The position numbers and the translations under genes are program-made. A DNA stretch of 16,060 nt from DATKMP01 sp035541775 (lineage in GTDB: Bacteria; Bacteroidota; Ignavibacteria; UBA10030): positions 1 through 16,060 of the forward strand of contig DATKMP010000198.1 of the NCBI GenBank assembly GCA_035541775.1. The letters run 5' to 3'. Positions 7,783-16,060 of this stretch are shown in pieces (position 1 is the stretch's first letter; every line of letters starts with the position of its first letter). The notes below the pieces were generated by a model, which saw only the letters and a program-made list of their open reading frames with translations, did not search any database and was not told the DNA's origin.

Positions 7783-10700
7783 CTAATTTACCGTCACCGG
7801 AACCGAAAGGTGTATCGGCACATGATTCTGAATGGTGATATAAATATTAATAACAACCGAAATCCCTGCAGTACTGACAGTTGATTGATCAGCAATACCA
7901 AAAACAAAGTACGTGTTGCCGTGACCCTGTAACCTAAAATCACCTGCCGGAGTAACAAGCGGAGGCGAGCTTGGATCGCTGCTAATATCGCCATAGACCA
8001 TAAACGTTTCACCCTGCAATGGATTTGCGCCAAGATAAACGCTCGCTGTAATGCTTGCATTGATCGGGTTCAGATTAGAATCCCACATCGTCAGCGTATC
8101 AACCAGACCGGAGGATAATCCATGAGTCATCGTAATCGGCGCCGGCGAATTGATAATTGCAGCGCCATCGTTCCAGAGAATTAAAATACTATCTTGTATA
8201 TAATTGCCATTCTTCCCCATCGTTTGCGCGTGTATCCAGAAATAACCTTTTCTTCCACTCGTCATCGGATCGGTGGCTGTATAAAATCCATTTTCCGACG
8301 GCGTTGGCGTCCCTGTAAGCCATGAAACACGTGCATATCCATTGGCATCAGTCGTTGTTATGCCATTATTACCGATAATACCAACTGCCGGCATTCCATT
8401 GAAAATAACTGACTGTCCGGCTGGCACAGCATATCCGAATGTATCGGCGACAGTCGCATCATAATTATGGGACTGACCATATAAACCCCAATATGGGATA
8501 ACCCATCCATTTGGATAAGTTTCTTCTGGTGCAAGGTTAAAATGCAACTGATCCGCAAATCCACTGTAGATATTGAGCCGTGTAATTTCTGTTTGAAACG
8601 TATTGCCGTTGGCTAACGCAATTTGCACAATTAATTGGACAGTCCCCGGGCATGTACCGCTGGCAATGGTGACGGGTAATTGTCCGTTTTCATCTGTAAA
8701 TTCGGAATCCGGATTGACCGTTGGCGCAGAACCATGGGCGCCATCTGCAGGATAAAAGATCAATGAGAATTTTGCCTTGTAGCTCGGCGTACTCGCAATC
8801 GCAACACCCGCCGAATCTTTCACCTGCAAAACATATTTACAATTTTCCAATTGACTGTTACCTTCGATCAACCCAACACCTTTGGAATAAATATGGTTTG
8901 TCGATACGCTGATGACGGAAACCTGATTGGCAGAACGAATATTACTCACGTTCTTGGTTAATGTGACGGCAACTGTTTGCGAGGTTCCAGGTGAAAGCGT
9001 AATGGATGACACCGTATCCGTAGCATACGTCAAAGTTGAATCCGTAAAGACCAATAATGGAGAATATGTCGATGTCAATTGGTAAGTCAATGAGAAACTG
9101 CCGGATGCATCGGTATATGTTGACAAGGGGTTGACTGAATTTTTATCGGCTACTTTAATGCCTCGAACAGCTTGGCCGTTATAATTTACTGTACCTGTAG
9201 CAGTAGCTTTAGACGAACTCTGGGGCGCTGTCAATGTTCCCGTTAATATTACCGGCGTTGCCGTACCGTTTGCACCTGTTGAAGTAATGGTTATTGTGAA
9301 CGTTCCTCCCGCTCCATTCGATGGAACATTGTTGGTGATGGTGAACGAATGCCATGTTGTACTGGTATCTTTTGTATCTGTTGTTGAAACAGAAACATCA
9401 CCGCTCAATATTGCATACGAACCCGCCGTGCCGCCGACTGTCACGGTAATGGCGTTGCCACTTGCCAATGGATTGCGATTCGCATCTGCAACTTTATAAT
9501 TCACCACTAATGAATTTCCTGACGAAATTGTCCCCAGTGTCGCCGGTGTTCCCGTTATCAATGGTGCACCGGAATAAAGTGGCGTCAATTTTTTTACAAG
9601 AAGAGTGCCGCCTTGCCCAATAGTTGAAACAGTAATGGTATCAAGATCGTTTGGTGGAGTCGGATTTCCCGCATAAATTGTAACACCTGGTGGAATAAGT
9701 GTTCCTTCTGTTGCTGTGAACTCTGGCCCTGTATAACCAGAAGAAGTAATGGTTCCGCTATTGGTAGTAAAATACAACGCAGTTCCACCCTCAACAGGAT
9801 TTCCATAGATATCGCCTAATCGAACTTGAACTATCCCAATAGCAATTCCTTGCGAAACTCCAGATAAATTTGTAATTGGAGTTGATCCATCTGTTTTCGT
9901 GATCCATGCAGTAAAATGATTAAAATCTGCAGGGCCACTGGCGATGGTTAATGGAACCGGAGTTGATTGGATGGTCCCAATACTGGCAACCACCTGTATA
10001 ACGCCGGCTTTTGTTCCCGCATTCACTGTGGTTGTTACTTTTCCATTAGCATCTGTAACCGCCGTTGCTGGTGAAACAAATTCCCCGCCATTCAATCCAC
10101 CATTGATAGTAAATGTTACGGTAGCAGCTCGTGTTGAAGTGACAGGATTGCCAAGAGAATCTTTGACAACAAATGTCATGGTCGATGTTTCTGTAGTCCC
10201 CGTTCCTTTTACAGAAACCGTCGATGAACTTGGCGACCCTGATAACAATTGGATACTTGATGCATAACCAGATCCATTCGCCGCCGTTGAAGCCAGAAAA
10301 CCGGTGGATATAGTTTTTGTTTTTGACCCATTAGGGCCACTCACGCTTATTGTCAAGGTAATACTTCCACCCGGCCCTTTCGTATTGAAAATATTATTCG
10401 TCACCGTAAATTTATGCCATAAAGCACTTGTGTCTTTCGTGTCGGGTGTTGTAACTGTTATATCACCGTTCAAGAGGGCATCTCCCCCACCAACGCCGCT
10501 CACTGTGACAGTAATAGTATTGCCGCTTGACAGCGGATTACCCTTTGAGTCGGCAACTTTGTAATTGACTAAGAAGGCATTGCCAATACCTATGGTACCA
10601 ATATTGGTATCTGGTACGGTAATAATTGGCGCACCAGAAAAAACGAATGGTGTCGCTTTGACAATTTTTATTGTGCCTACTCCGTACGTTGTCATCTGCA

Positions 10701-12771
10701 CATTGCCATTTGCATGACTGGTATCACCACTATACAACGTCACCGAAGCTTGTCCCACGGAATTCGTTTGTGCAATTGGATCAATGGTACCTGCACCTCC
10801 AGTGGTTGTAAAATAAATTGGAGTACTCGTTCGTACTGGATTATTAAATTGATCTGCCATCTGCACACTCACCGTTCCTTGAGAACCTGTGGTTACCAGA
10901 CCCGGGAAATTGACTTTGGGCAACGTTAACGAGATATGATTTGAATCCGGATACCCACCAGAAACAGTAACATCGACATATGCCGGCGAACGGCTCGTTC
11001 CCAGCAATGTTGCTGCAACGCGGACGATTCCGGATTTTGTTCCGGCATGGAATACCGTACTCACTGTCCCGCTGTTGCTTGCCGAATCAATGGCCGGCAC
11101 CAAAGACTCGCCGCCGCCAAGACCGCTCGCTGGTATCAACGAAAATCCTACAAGAGGGCGCGCGACACCCGAGCCGGCAAAATTCGTAATAATATTTCCT
11201 AACGAATCTTTTATAGTGAAGCTCAACGCCGTCGCGGCACTAGGATCATTGTTGCTCTCGTTGACGGAAATCGACCGAGTCGAATTACCGTTGACAGAAA
11301 GGGCGCTTGCTGCAGCGCCAAACACGGTTGATCCACCGGCAGTCGAAGTGTTGGTCGAATTGATATATCCGGAAATACTGTTCGAAGTGTTGCCGTTGCC
11401 GTACATCGCCGGATCGCTCTTAACAGTGACGGTGATATTTGCCGCTCCGCCTTGCGCTGAACGCGATGTTTTAACAATATTGACTGTGAATCTTGTTTTG
11501 GAAGTATCTTGCGTATCGGTCATTTTCACATCGGCATCACCTGTCAGCATAACGCTGGAAATTGCACTGCCCGTCGTCGGATCGGTGACGCTTACAATAT
11601 ATTCCGATCCCGCAACAAGCGGGTTACCGTTTTGATCTTGTACACGATAACTGATGGATGTGATGCCGCTGTCGGGAACACTTACCGGCGATGGTGTTGT
11701 AAAGATCACTTGAGCTTTTCCCGAGAACACGACCGGAACAGCGCGAACAATGACACTATCGTTTTTTGCATACGTTGTATCGCCCACCGTCTGCGCAAAC
11801 ACCGTATCGAGACCTAAAACAGGTGGACGATTATTGGAACTGATGAGATTGACGGACACCAATCCATTTTGATCTGTAAAGGGAATATTCGCTGTATAAT
11901 TCGAAGTTTGAATCGTTCCGCCTGTCGATTTAAAGTTGATCGGATAATTTGGCACCGGGTTTCCATTCCGGTCAGTGAGAATGGCTACAATCCCCGTTAC
12001 AAGATTATCATATAACAATCCGGCAATATTCATCGGTTTCAAACTCACCGACATAAATGCCGGCAGTCCCGTATTGACAATAATGGTTGTGCTTCCTTTT
12101 AAGGAGTCGTTATTCGCAGATGCCGTAATTTTAAAGACACCGGCAACGCTGCCGCTGCTGAATACCGTCGTCACTTTTCCATACGCATCTGAAATTGCCG
12201 ATGCCGGCAACACAGAGCCGCCATTGGCCATGGACGGTGATATGGAAAACTTTACCACAGCACCCGATACAGGATTTTTTAACGAATCGCTGACAAGAAA
12301 AGTGATATACGAAGATGCATTTTTTCCTGTTCCCGCTAATGCGATGTTCGCGTTATCGACGGTTGAAAGGACAATACTCGCTGCGCGTGTTGAACCGCTT
12401 ACATGAGCGCCTGTCGTTGATTTCAATCGAATTGTTGTTGTTGTCGTATCGCCCGGCGTTACGGTAATGGAGTTTGTATCACTGTTGCCGTACCCCGTCG
12501 CCTGCGCCATAAGTTTTGCGGCGTAGGAAGAAGAAAGATTTGCCGTCATGAAAAATGTGCCGTCGCTTTTTGCGGTATCTTTTAACCCCATCGTGCCGAG
12601 ATCGATAATCACCGCGCCGGGAATTGCGGTGTTCGTACTATCGACGACTTTGCCTGAAATGTACGATGGCTTCAAATTAGAACTCGTTTCCGGCCCGGTC
12701 GGGCTTTGGCAGGAAGTCATCAGCAATAAGCCGATCAAGGCAATTTTTGAAATGGTTGTCCGTGTTTGCAT
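7783..12771 (-). CDS. giant lipoprotein with tandem Ig-like (Big-type) blocks
   Basis: The 1662-residue protein opens MQTRTTISKIALIGLLLMTSC, a signal peptide ending in a lipobox-like MTS-C (Cys21). It is therefore probably lipid-anchored and periplasmic or surface-exposed. I chose ATG 12771 because GGAGGAAG lies just upstream; an in-frame ATG at 12807 would add 12 charged residues before the signal. Residues about 38-118 look like a carboxypeptidase-regulatory-like beta sandwich (YISGKVVDSTNTAIPGAVI). Then come three blocks of about 350 residues, each with three bacterial Ig-like modules of invasin/Big type (DSLGNPV, DxxGNPV, DxxGNPL landmarks). A second regulatory-like domain follows near 1188-1278 (GTVNYNGQAVRGIKVAD), then further Ig-like modules to the C-terminus. 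It is Ser/Thr/Gly-rich with almost no Cys after the anchor. It lies 40 bases downstream of the secretin gene on the same strand, so it is probably the last gene of the pilus-like operon. Adhesin, pilus-tip or secretin-associated scaffold are all possible. Confidence 0.82.
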   Translation of the reverse strand: MQTRTTISKIALIGLLLMTSCQSPTGPETSSNLKPSYISGKVVDSTNTAIPGAVIIDLGTMGLKDTAKSDGTFFMTANLSSSYAAKLMAQATGYGNSDTNSITVTPGDTTTTTIRLKSTTGAHVSGSTRAASIVLSTVDNANIALAGTGKNASSYITFLVSDSLKNPVSGAVVKFSISPSMANGGSVLPASAISDAYGKVTTVFSSGSVAGVFKITASANNDSLKGSTTIIVNTGLPAFMSVSLKPMNIAGLLYDNLVTGIVAILTDRNGNPVPNYPINFKSTGGTIQTSNYTANIPFTDQNGLVSVNLISSNNRPPVLGLDTVFAQTVGDTTYAKNDSVIVRAVPVVFSGKAQVIFTTPSPVSVPDSGITSISYRVQDQNGNPLVAGSEYIVSVTDPTTGSAISSVMLTGDADVKMTDTQDTSKTRFTVNIVKTSRSAQGGAANITVTVKSDPAMYGNGNTSNSISGYINSTNTSTAGGSTVFGAAASALSVNGNSTRSISVNESNNDPSAATALSFTIKDSLGNIITNFAGSGVARPLVGFSLIPASGLGGGESLVPAIDSASNSGTVSTVFHAGTKSGIVRVAATLLGTSRSPAYVDVTVSGGYPDSNHISLTLPKVNFPGLVTTGSQGTVSVQMADQFNNPVRTSTPIYFTTTGGAGTIDPIAQTNSVGQASVTLYSGDTSHANGNVQMTTYGVGTIKIVKATPFVFSGAPIITVPDTNIGTIGIGNAFLVNYKVADSKGNPLSSGNTITVTVSGVGGGDALLNGDITVTTPDTKDTSALWHKFTVTNNIFNTKGPGGSITLTISVSGPNGSKTKTISTGFLASTAANGSGYASSIQLLSGSPSSSTVSVKGTGTTETSTMTFVVKDSLGNPVTSTRAATVTFTINGGLNGGEFVSPATAVTDANGKVTTTVNAGTKAGVIQVVASIGTIQSTPVPLTIASGPADFNHFTAWITKTDGSTPITNLSGVSQGIAIGIVQVRLGDIYGNPVEGGTALYFTTNSGTITSSGYTGPEFTATEGTLIPPGVTIYAGNPTPPNDLDTITVSTIGQGGTLLVKKLTPLYSGAPLITGTPATLGTISSGNSLVVNYKVADANRNPLASGNAITVTVGGTAGSYAILSGDVSVSTTDTKDTSTTWHSFTITNNVPSNGAGGTFTITITSTGANGTATPVILTGTLTAPQSSSKATATGTVNYNGQAVRGIKVADKNSVNPLSTYTDASGSFSLTYQLTSTYSPLLVFTDSTLTYATDTVSSITLSPGTSQTVAVTLTKNVSNIRSANQVSVISVSTNHIYSKGVGLIEGNSQLENCKYVLQVKDSAGVAIASTPSYKAKFSLIFYPADGAHGSAPTVNPDSEFTDENGQLPVTIASGTCPGTVQLIVQIALANGNTFQTEITRLNIYSGFADQLHFNLAPEETYPNGWVIPYWGLYGQSHNYDATVADTFGYAVPAGQSVIFNGMPAVGIIGNNGITTTDANGYARVSWLTGTPTPSENGFYTATDPMTSGRKGYFWIHAQTMGKNGNYIQDSILILWNDGAAIINSPAPITMTHGLSSGLVDTLTMWDSNLNPINASITASVYLGANPLQGETFMVYGDISSDPSSPPLVTPAGDFRLQGHGNTYFVFGIADQSTVSTAGISVVINIYITIQNHVPIHLSVPVTVN
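9223..12387 (-). repeat. three tandem ~350-residue coding repeats
   Basis: Within the lipoprotein, three consecutive blocks share the same order of three modules. Landmark Asp residues, numbered from the 12771 start, recur at 162, 522 and 871 (DSLKNPV / DSLGNII / DSLGNPV), at 267, 640 and 987 (DRNGNPV / DQFNNPV / DIYGNPV), and at 379, 741 and 1096 (DQNGNPL / DSKGNPL / DANRNPL). Each third module carries GDxxVxxxDTxDTS near its end. Blocks two and three are more alike than either is to block one, which suggests successive duplication. The boundaries are approximate. Confidence 0.75.
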
Positions 12772-12811
12772 ACCTTCCTCCATCATCTTCGTTTCTTCGT
12801 ACTTCACTCTT

Positions 12812-14173
12812 TTATTTCATTTTGGAATGTTTATTGATGTCGCGTTGAATATCGTCGCGGCGTTCTTGTATAACATCTTTTTTCGTCACATGTTGCGCTG
12901 CCCGTTCTTCGATCAGCGGGACTAATTCCGCCTTCATCAAAACGATTAATTCTTTTTTCGATACCGATTCGGAATTATAGCCAAAGATATAGCGCAATCC
13001 AAAAACCCACCATGGCAAATCTTTTAAGAACGGCACGCCGTTGCGAACCGTGGTCACTTCGTTATCGTACAATCCTCCAATGTACCCTTCCTCGCCGTTC
13101 AACAGTGTCAACGAACCGTCAACTTTTGTTTTATCGATCGTTGTCGAAGTAGCGCCTGTCGTAGCGCTACTTTTTTCTACTGAATATCGCAAATCAATAA
13201 AGTCAACGTTATTGATTCTATACAGTTTTGGATGCACGTTTAAAATCGTGCCGGTCGGATAAAATTTGGTGACGGTATTGCCGGAGAAATCTTTTTCCAA
13301 CACAGAAATATCTTGTCCAATTTGAATCATCGACGAAGAACCGGAACGCACGGTGACTTGCGGCCGGGAAATAATTTCGCCTATCTGGTTCGATTCGAAT
13401 ACCGCCAGCATCGTGCCGACATCGACTGTTAAACCCGTCGGGTTGGCAGAAACCGAATAGAAATTTTCTTTGAGGCCTTGGTTGGCTCCGGATTGAACCG
13501 TGAATTGATTAACCATTTGCTCGGCGCCATTTAAATTCACGCCTAAGTTCAAATTGTTTCCGCGAACAAAAGAAAAGTCAATTCCGGATTCTGAAAGCTT
13601 TTTCGTGTCCACTTCAAAGAAGATACTGGAAATCGTGATCTCACGAATTTTAGAAAAGTATTCACTGGAATCGACATCTTTCGGTTGAACCGGTGCAACA
13701 GGAAGTTGAAGGGGAAGCCCGGGCTGCGCAAGTTCTTTTGTCGGCGGTGTTTGCTGTACCGGTGTTTTTATCTCCGCTTTATTCGTCACGCTTGCCGATT
13801 GTTTGTTCAAGTCTTCGATCGAAACAATCTCCAGATAATCCGGATTATCGTTGTACCACAATTGATTGCTGCGCAAGATTAACTCCAGCGCATCTTTCCA
13901 GTACATCGATTCGATATTGACACCGATCTGTTTATCACTTCCTTTGGTGGGCGAGTGATCGATTAAAATTTTTCCTTCAAGACTCTTGCTTAATTCTCCC
14001 AGCGACTGGATGGCTTTATTATATGGAACATCGGACTTAAACGATACTAATGAATTAGGATCTATTCCCTGCTGCCCTTTTGCCGCTCGCAGCACGGTTT
14101 GTTCGGTTTGCGCGAACAGCGTGACACTTGCCAGCGATATGCAGACACATAAAAAAAAGCATTGGACTTTCAT
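12812..14173 (-). CDS. short secretin, PilQ/GspD family
   Basis: This is a 453-residue member of the type II/III secretion and type IV pilus secretin family, the outer-membrane pore through which a pilus or secreted protein passes. A signal peptide ends at LFA-Q (residue 21). Residues 45-120 look like a compact STN/N0-type domain (IGVNIESMYWKDALELIL). A Pro-rich linker covers 136-165. The secretin core starts near 178 and shows SRPQVTVRSGSSSMIQIGQD (269-288), PTGTILNVHPKL, then IGGLYDNEV (365-373) and GVPFLKDLPWWVFGLRYIFG (379-398), the family's GVPxLxxIPxxGxLF signature in a divergent form. ELIVLMKAELV matches the closing strand. The N1-N3 ring domains of usual 600-700 residue secretins are largely absent. 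The charged tail 420-453 is helical. A GAGG ribosome-binding site overlaps the end of the upstream gene, 3 bases away. A pilQ-like role is likely; the symbol is withheld because T2SS and T4P cannot be told apart here. Confidence 0.9.
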   Translation of the reverse strand: MKVQCFFLCVCISLASVTLFAQTEQTVLRAAKGQQGIDPNSLVSFKSDVPYNKAIQSLGELSKSLEGKILIDHSPTKGSDKQIGVNIESMYWKDALELILRSNQLWYNDNPDYLEIVSIEDLNKQSASVTNKAEIKTPVQQTPPTKELAQPGLPLQLPVAPVQPKDVDSSEYFSKIREITISSIFFEVDTKKLSESGIDFSFVRGNNLNLGVNLNGAEQMVNQFTVQSGANQGLKENFYSVSANPTGLTVDVGTMLAVFESNQIGEIISRPQVTVRSGSSSMIQIGQDISVLEKDFSGNTVTKFYPTGTILNVHPKLYRINNVDFIDLRYSVEKSSATTGATSTTIDKTKVDGSLTLLNGEEGYIGGLYDNEVTTVRNGVPFLKDLPWWVFGLRYIFGYNSESVSKKELIVLMKAELVPLIEERAAQHVTKKDVIQERRDDIQRDINKHSKMK

Positions 14174-14176
14174 CGG

Positions 14177-15073
14177 TTACCTCGATTTCCCTTTTTGTTC
14201 AAACAAAATTTCTTTTACCACCTTGCGTACTACGCCGCCTTCGTTGAGAACAAACTCAACAGAACTTGTTTTCGGCGTAATTTTTGTGACCGATCCACGC
14301 CACACTTTATCCCCAAGATGAAGAACAAGCAATTCGCCTCCGTAAAGAACAAATGCTTTGCCGGGCAGCACGGCTTTGACTTCAAGATTGTCGGCGTTAA
14401 TTTCTCCTTTGGGTGCATCGGTCGAAACTATTTGCGTAATAAGCGGGTTCAATGGATTAGGAGGCGCTGGCATGACCATCATAGATTTTGCCGCAATAGC
14501 AGTGGAGAGCTCCGGCACATTCTTTACAAAATAAGCATGCAATTCCATTTCAAACCCAACACGCTGCACGACATCTTTAATTTCCGGATCAATCGATTCT
14601 CGCTGCTCAAGCCGGAGCGATGCAATTTTATAGAGACGCCTGCCGTTTTCTAAATAATAAATAAAGCGATAGAGATTTTCAAATTCTCCTTCGCCATCAA
14701 TCAACCGATATGAATTATATCCCCAGTTTCCTTTATCGTTGGTGCCTAAAAATTTCATGTCAAACTTCACAAATCCGGCTTCATCGATGCCCTTGCTCAT
14801 ATAGTCGTATGTTTGAGAAGAGATATCGAACTCCGGAATTTCTTTACTTCGTGAATCGTAGCGGCGTTTGATATCTTGATATTGCGCCGTCAAGCGCTGG
14901 ACTTCATCGGTAAGGCCCGGTAAATCTTCTAATTTTTTATTGACTTCTTGAAGTTCTTTCGAAATTTTTTTCAATTGGCGCGGCTGCAGATATGCCCACC
15001 AAAACAATCCGCAAAGGGTGAACACCGCCCATAACACAGCAAGCACAATGGTATTTCGAAGTTTATACGGCAC
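14177..15073 (-). CDS. PilO-like inner-membrane protein fused to a PilP/GspC-like domain
   Basis: This is a 298-residue bitopic protein of the pilus alignment subcomplex. A short cytoplasmic start is followed by one membrane segment (8-28, IVLAVLWAVFTLCGLFWWAY). A heptad-like coiled coil spans 33-75 (LKKISKELQEVNKKLEDL). An alpha/beta ferredoxin-like region covers 80-185 (GEGEFENLYRFIYYLENGRRLYKIASLRLE), the PilO/GspM pattern. After a Pro-rich hinge (200-212, PAPPNPLNPL), residues 225-291 look like a PilP/GspC homology-region beta domain: VLYGGELLVLHLGDKVWRGSVTKI, then VEFVLNEGGVVRKVVKEI. In usual systems PilO and PilP are separate, and PilP is a lipoprotein that binds the secretin N0 domain; here both are on one chain. 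The start is GTG, with AAAGGAA 10 bases upstream. It lies 18 bases after the PilM-N gene and 3 bases before the secretin gene. Confidence 0.8.
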   Translation of the reverse strand: MPYKLRNTIVLAVLWAVFTLCGLFWWAYLQPRQLKKISKELQEVNKKLEDLPGLTDEVQRLTAQYQDIKRRYDSRSKEIPEFDISSQTYDYMSKGIDEAGFVKFDMKFLGTNDKGNWGYNSYRLIDGEGEFENLYRFIYYLENGRRLYKIASLRLEQRESIDPEIKDVVQRVGFEMELHAYFVKNVPELSTAIAAKSMMVMPAPPNPLNPLITQIVSTDAPKGEINADNLEVKAVLPGKAFVLYGGELLVLHLGDKVWRGSVTKITPKTSSVEFVLNEGGVVRKVVKEILFEQKGKSR

Positions 15074-15091
15074 GTCGAGTTATTCCTTTAC

Positions 15092-16060
15092 TTATTTTAA
15101 CGCCGGTTCGGCAATATCGTGTTTATCGACTTGTTCAACAACAAGGTCGAATTCATAAACAACTTTTTTCCTTATTTCCTTTGTGCGCACTTCTTGCAAC
15201 GTTGCACGTTCAAAGGCACTGGCAATACGGGCAATTCGTCCTCGATAGAGTGCACGCCCTGAGATTAAAATATTCTGCGGATTTTTGGGATCGGATTGAA
15301 TGCTGTAAATCCAAACAGAATTAAGATCTTCCACGCTGTTCGCGATGTAATGAAGAATGCGGCTCCATCGATCGCTTCCCGGCGCAATTTGGTCATAGAC
15401 GTTCGCTGCATTACTATAGCGATTGATATCGGCGTTCAATTGTTCACGCCGAGACCGAAACACGTCTAACTCATTCAACTTTTGCTGCTGTGTCGATAGT
15501 TCTATTTTTGCGCGTTTGATTGCCGTATTCCTCGCTGGAATTTGCAAGATAAAAAAAGCGATGGTGATACTTAAAAGTGCAGCGACAAGTAATCCATGCC
15601 ATGCAAGTGTTAACGAACGTTGTCGCTCAAGAATAAACGGCGGAATAAAATTAATGCCATAGAATCCCGAATTCTTCGGCTCTAACACCTGCCAAGCCGT
15701 CATCAGGGGAATAGCATATTCGGACATGACATCGCCAATGGATTCTTCGAATGCCCCTAAATCTAACTGGGGCGTTTTAATATATTCCACCTGCGCGCTT
15801 GAAAATTGCGGCGCAATAGCATCCAGCATATTAATTTTATGCGATTCGCCAGCAAGCAAAATGCGATCCATGCGCGTCAGCACAATATTATCTTGTTCCA
15901 GTAAGATACGGCTATAAATAGTGTTTTCGATATTGGGCGATTCGTACCCTTCACTGATGATCGGCGCAAAATGTAAATAATTTTCGCCCTGCATAAAAAT
16001 GATTCGGCTGAAATCATGACCGACATACACCAACACGGTGACTTCTTCTTCTTGCAGTTC
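15092..16060 (-). CDS. PilM-PilN (GspL-like) fusion, 5' end outside the window
   Basis: The frame is open to the last base of the window (visible residues begin ELQEEEVTVLVYVGHDFSR), so the GTG at 16036 is internal and 322 residues are seen. Numbering the visible residues, 1-100 match the second half of an actin-like PilM ATPase: VLVYVGHDFSRIIFMQGENY as the phosphate-2 strand pair, then RILLAGESHKINML as the adenosine-side loop. Residues 128-142 carry the PilN opening (GINFIPPFILERQRS, compare INLLP plus basic residues). One membrane helix follows (149-173), then a coiled coil (176-215) and a periplasmic ferredoxin-like domain (WSRILHYIANSV, WIYSIQS, ISGRALYRGRIARIASAFE). In type IV pili PilM and PilN are separate partners; a single chain is the GspL layout of type II secretion. 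It precedes the PilO-P gene by 18 bases, in operon order M-N-O-P-Q. Confidence 0.82.
   Translation of the reverse strand, partial: ELQEEEVTVLVYVGHDFSRIIFMQGENYLHFAPIISEGYESPNIENTIYSRILLEQDNIVLTRMDRILLAGESHKINMLDAIAPQFSSAQVEYIKTPQLDLGAFEESIGDVMSEYAIPLMTAWQVLEPKNSGFYGINFIPPFILERQRSLTLAWHGLLVAALLSITIAFFILQIPARNTAIKRAKIELSTQQQKLNELDVFRSRREQLNADINRYSNAANVYDQIAPGSDRWSRILHYIANSVEDLNSVWIYSIQSDPKNPQNILISGRALYRGRIARIASAFERATLQEVRTKEIRKKVVYEFDLVVEQVDKHDIAEPALK

Noticed and set aside
11075..11635. 186-residue + strand reading frame opposite the lipoprotein gene
   Set aside because: It lies wholly antisense to the Ig-repeat coding sequence. Similar + strand frames recur at 9287-9499, 9944-10267 and 10304-10564 opposite equivalent repeat modules, so they are shadows of Thr/Val/Ser-rich codons. 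None has a ribosome-binding site that I could see.
11975..12406. 143-residue + strand frame opposite the lipoprotein N-terminal region
   Set aside because: Same antisense shadow effect over the first Ig block, with no recognisable family pattern.
1..16060. CRISPR arrays, tRNA or rRNA genes, insertion sequences
   Set aside because: I saw no regularly spaced direct repeats, no cloverleaf-like or rRNA-like sequence and no transposase motifs.

Overview
The window looks like a chromosomal segment from a Gram-negative bacterium with an outer membrane. It encodes a secretin, a lipoprotein and a Sec-exported outer-membrane-type protein. Several starts carry Shine-Dalgarno sequences and there are recognisable sigma70-type promoters. 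The C5 haem genes, a family 5 uracil-DNA glycosylase and a large Ig-repeat lipoprotein would suit the Bacteroidota/Chlorobi/Ignavibacteria side of the FCB group. That placement is an inference from gene content and style, and no marker gene here settles it.

Left half (1-7492, all on +). It begins with the 3' part of an alpha/beta hydrolase. Next come an unrecognised secreted protein with a DUF3943-like core, a family 5 uracil-DNA glycosylase with its own near-consensus promoter, and a GT-C-like membrane glycosyltransferase with a TPR-like tail, whose start overlaps the glycosylase stop (ATGA). A promoter at 5098-5126 then drives hemB-hemL, two enzymes of tetrapyrrole synthesis (glutamate-1-semialdehyde to 5-aminolevulinate, then to porphobilinogen).

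Middle (7493-7782). This convergent intergenic region holds a nested palindrome, two smaller dyads and a bidirectional terminator.

Right half (7783-16060, all on -, read right to left). This is a compact type IV pilus / type II secretion-like assembly operon. It contains a PilM-PilN (GspL-like) fusion that runs off the window, a PilO-PilP-like fusion, a short secretin and, as the last gene, a 1662-residue lipoprotein. The lipoprotein has three tandem blocks of about 350 residues, each made of three Ig-like modules, framed by carboxypeptidase-regulatory-like domains. The five canonical alignment-subcomplex and secretin functions M, N, O, P and Q are condensed into three genes, with the giant lipoprotein attached. 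This operon is the most interesting part of the window: a plausible envelope-spanning machine with a dedicated surface or periplasmic multi-Ig partner.
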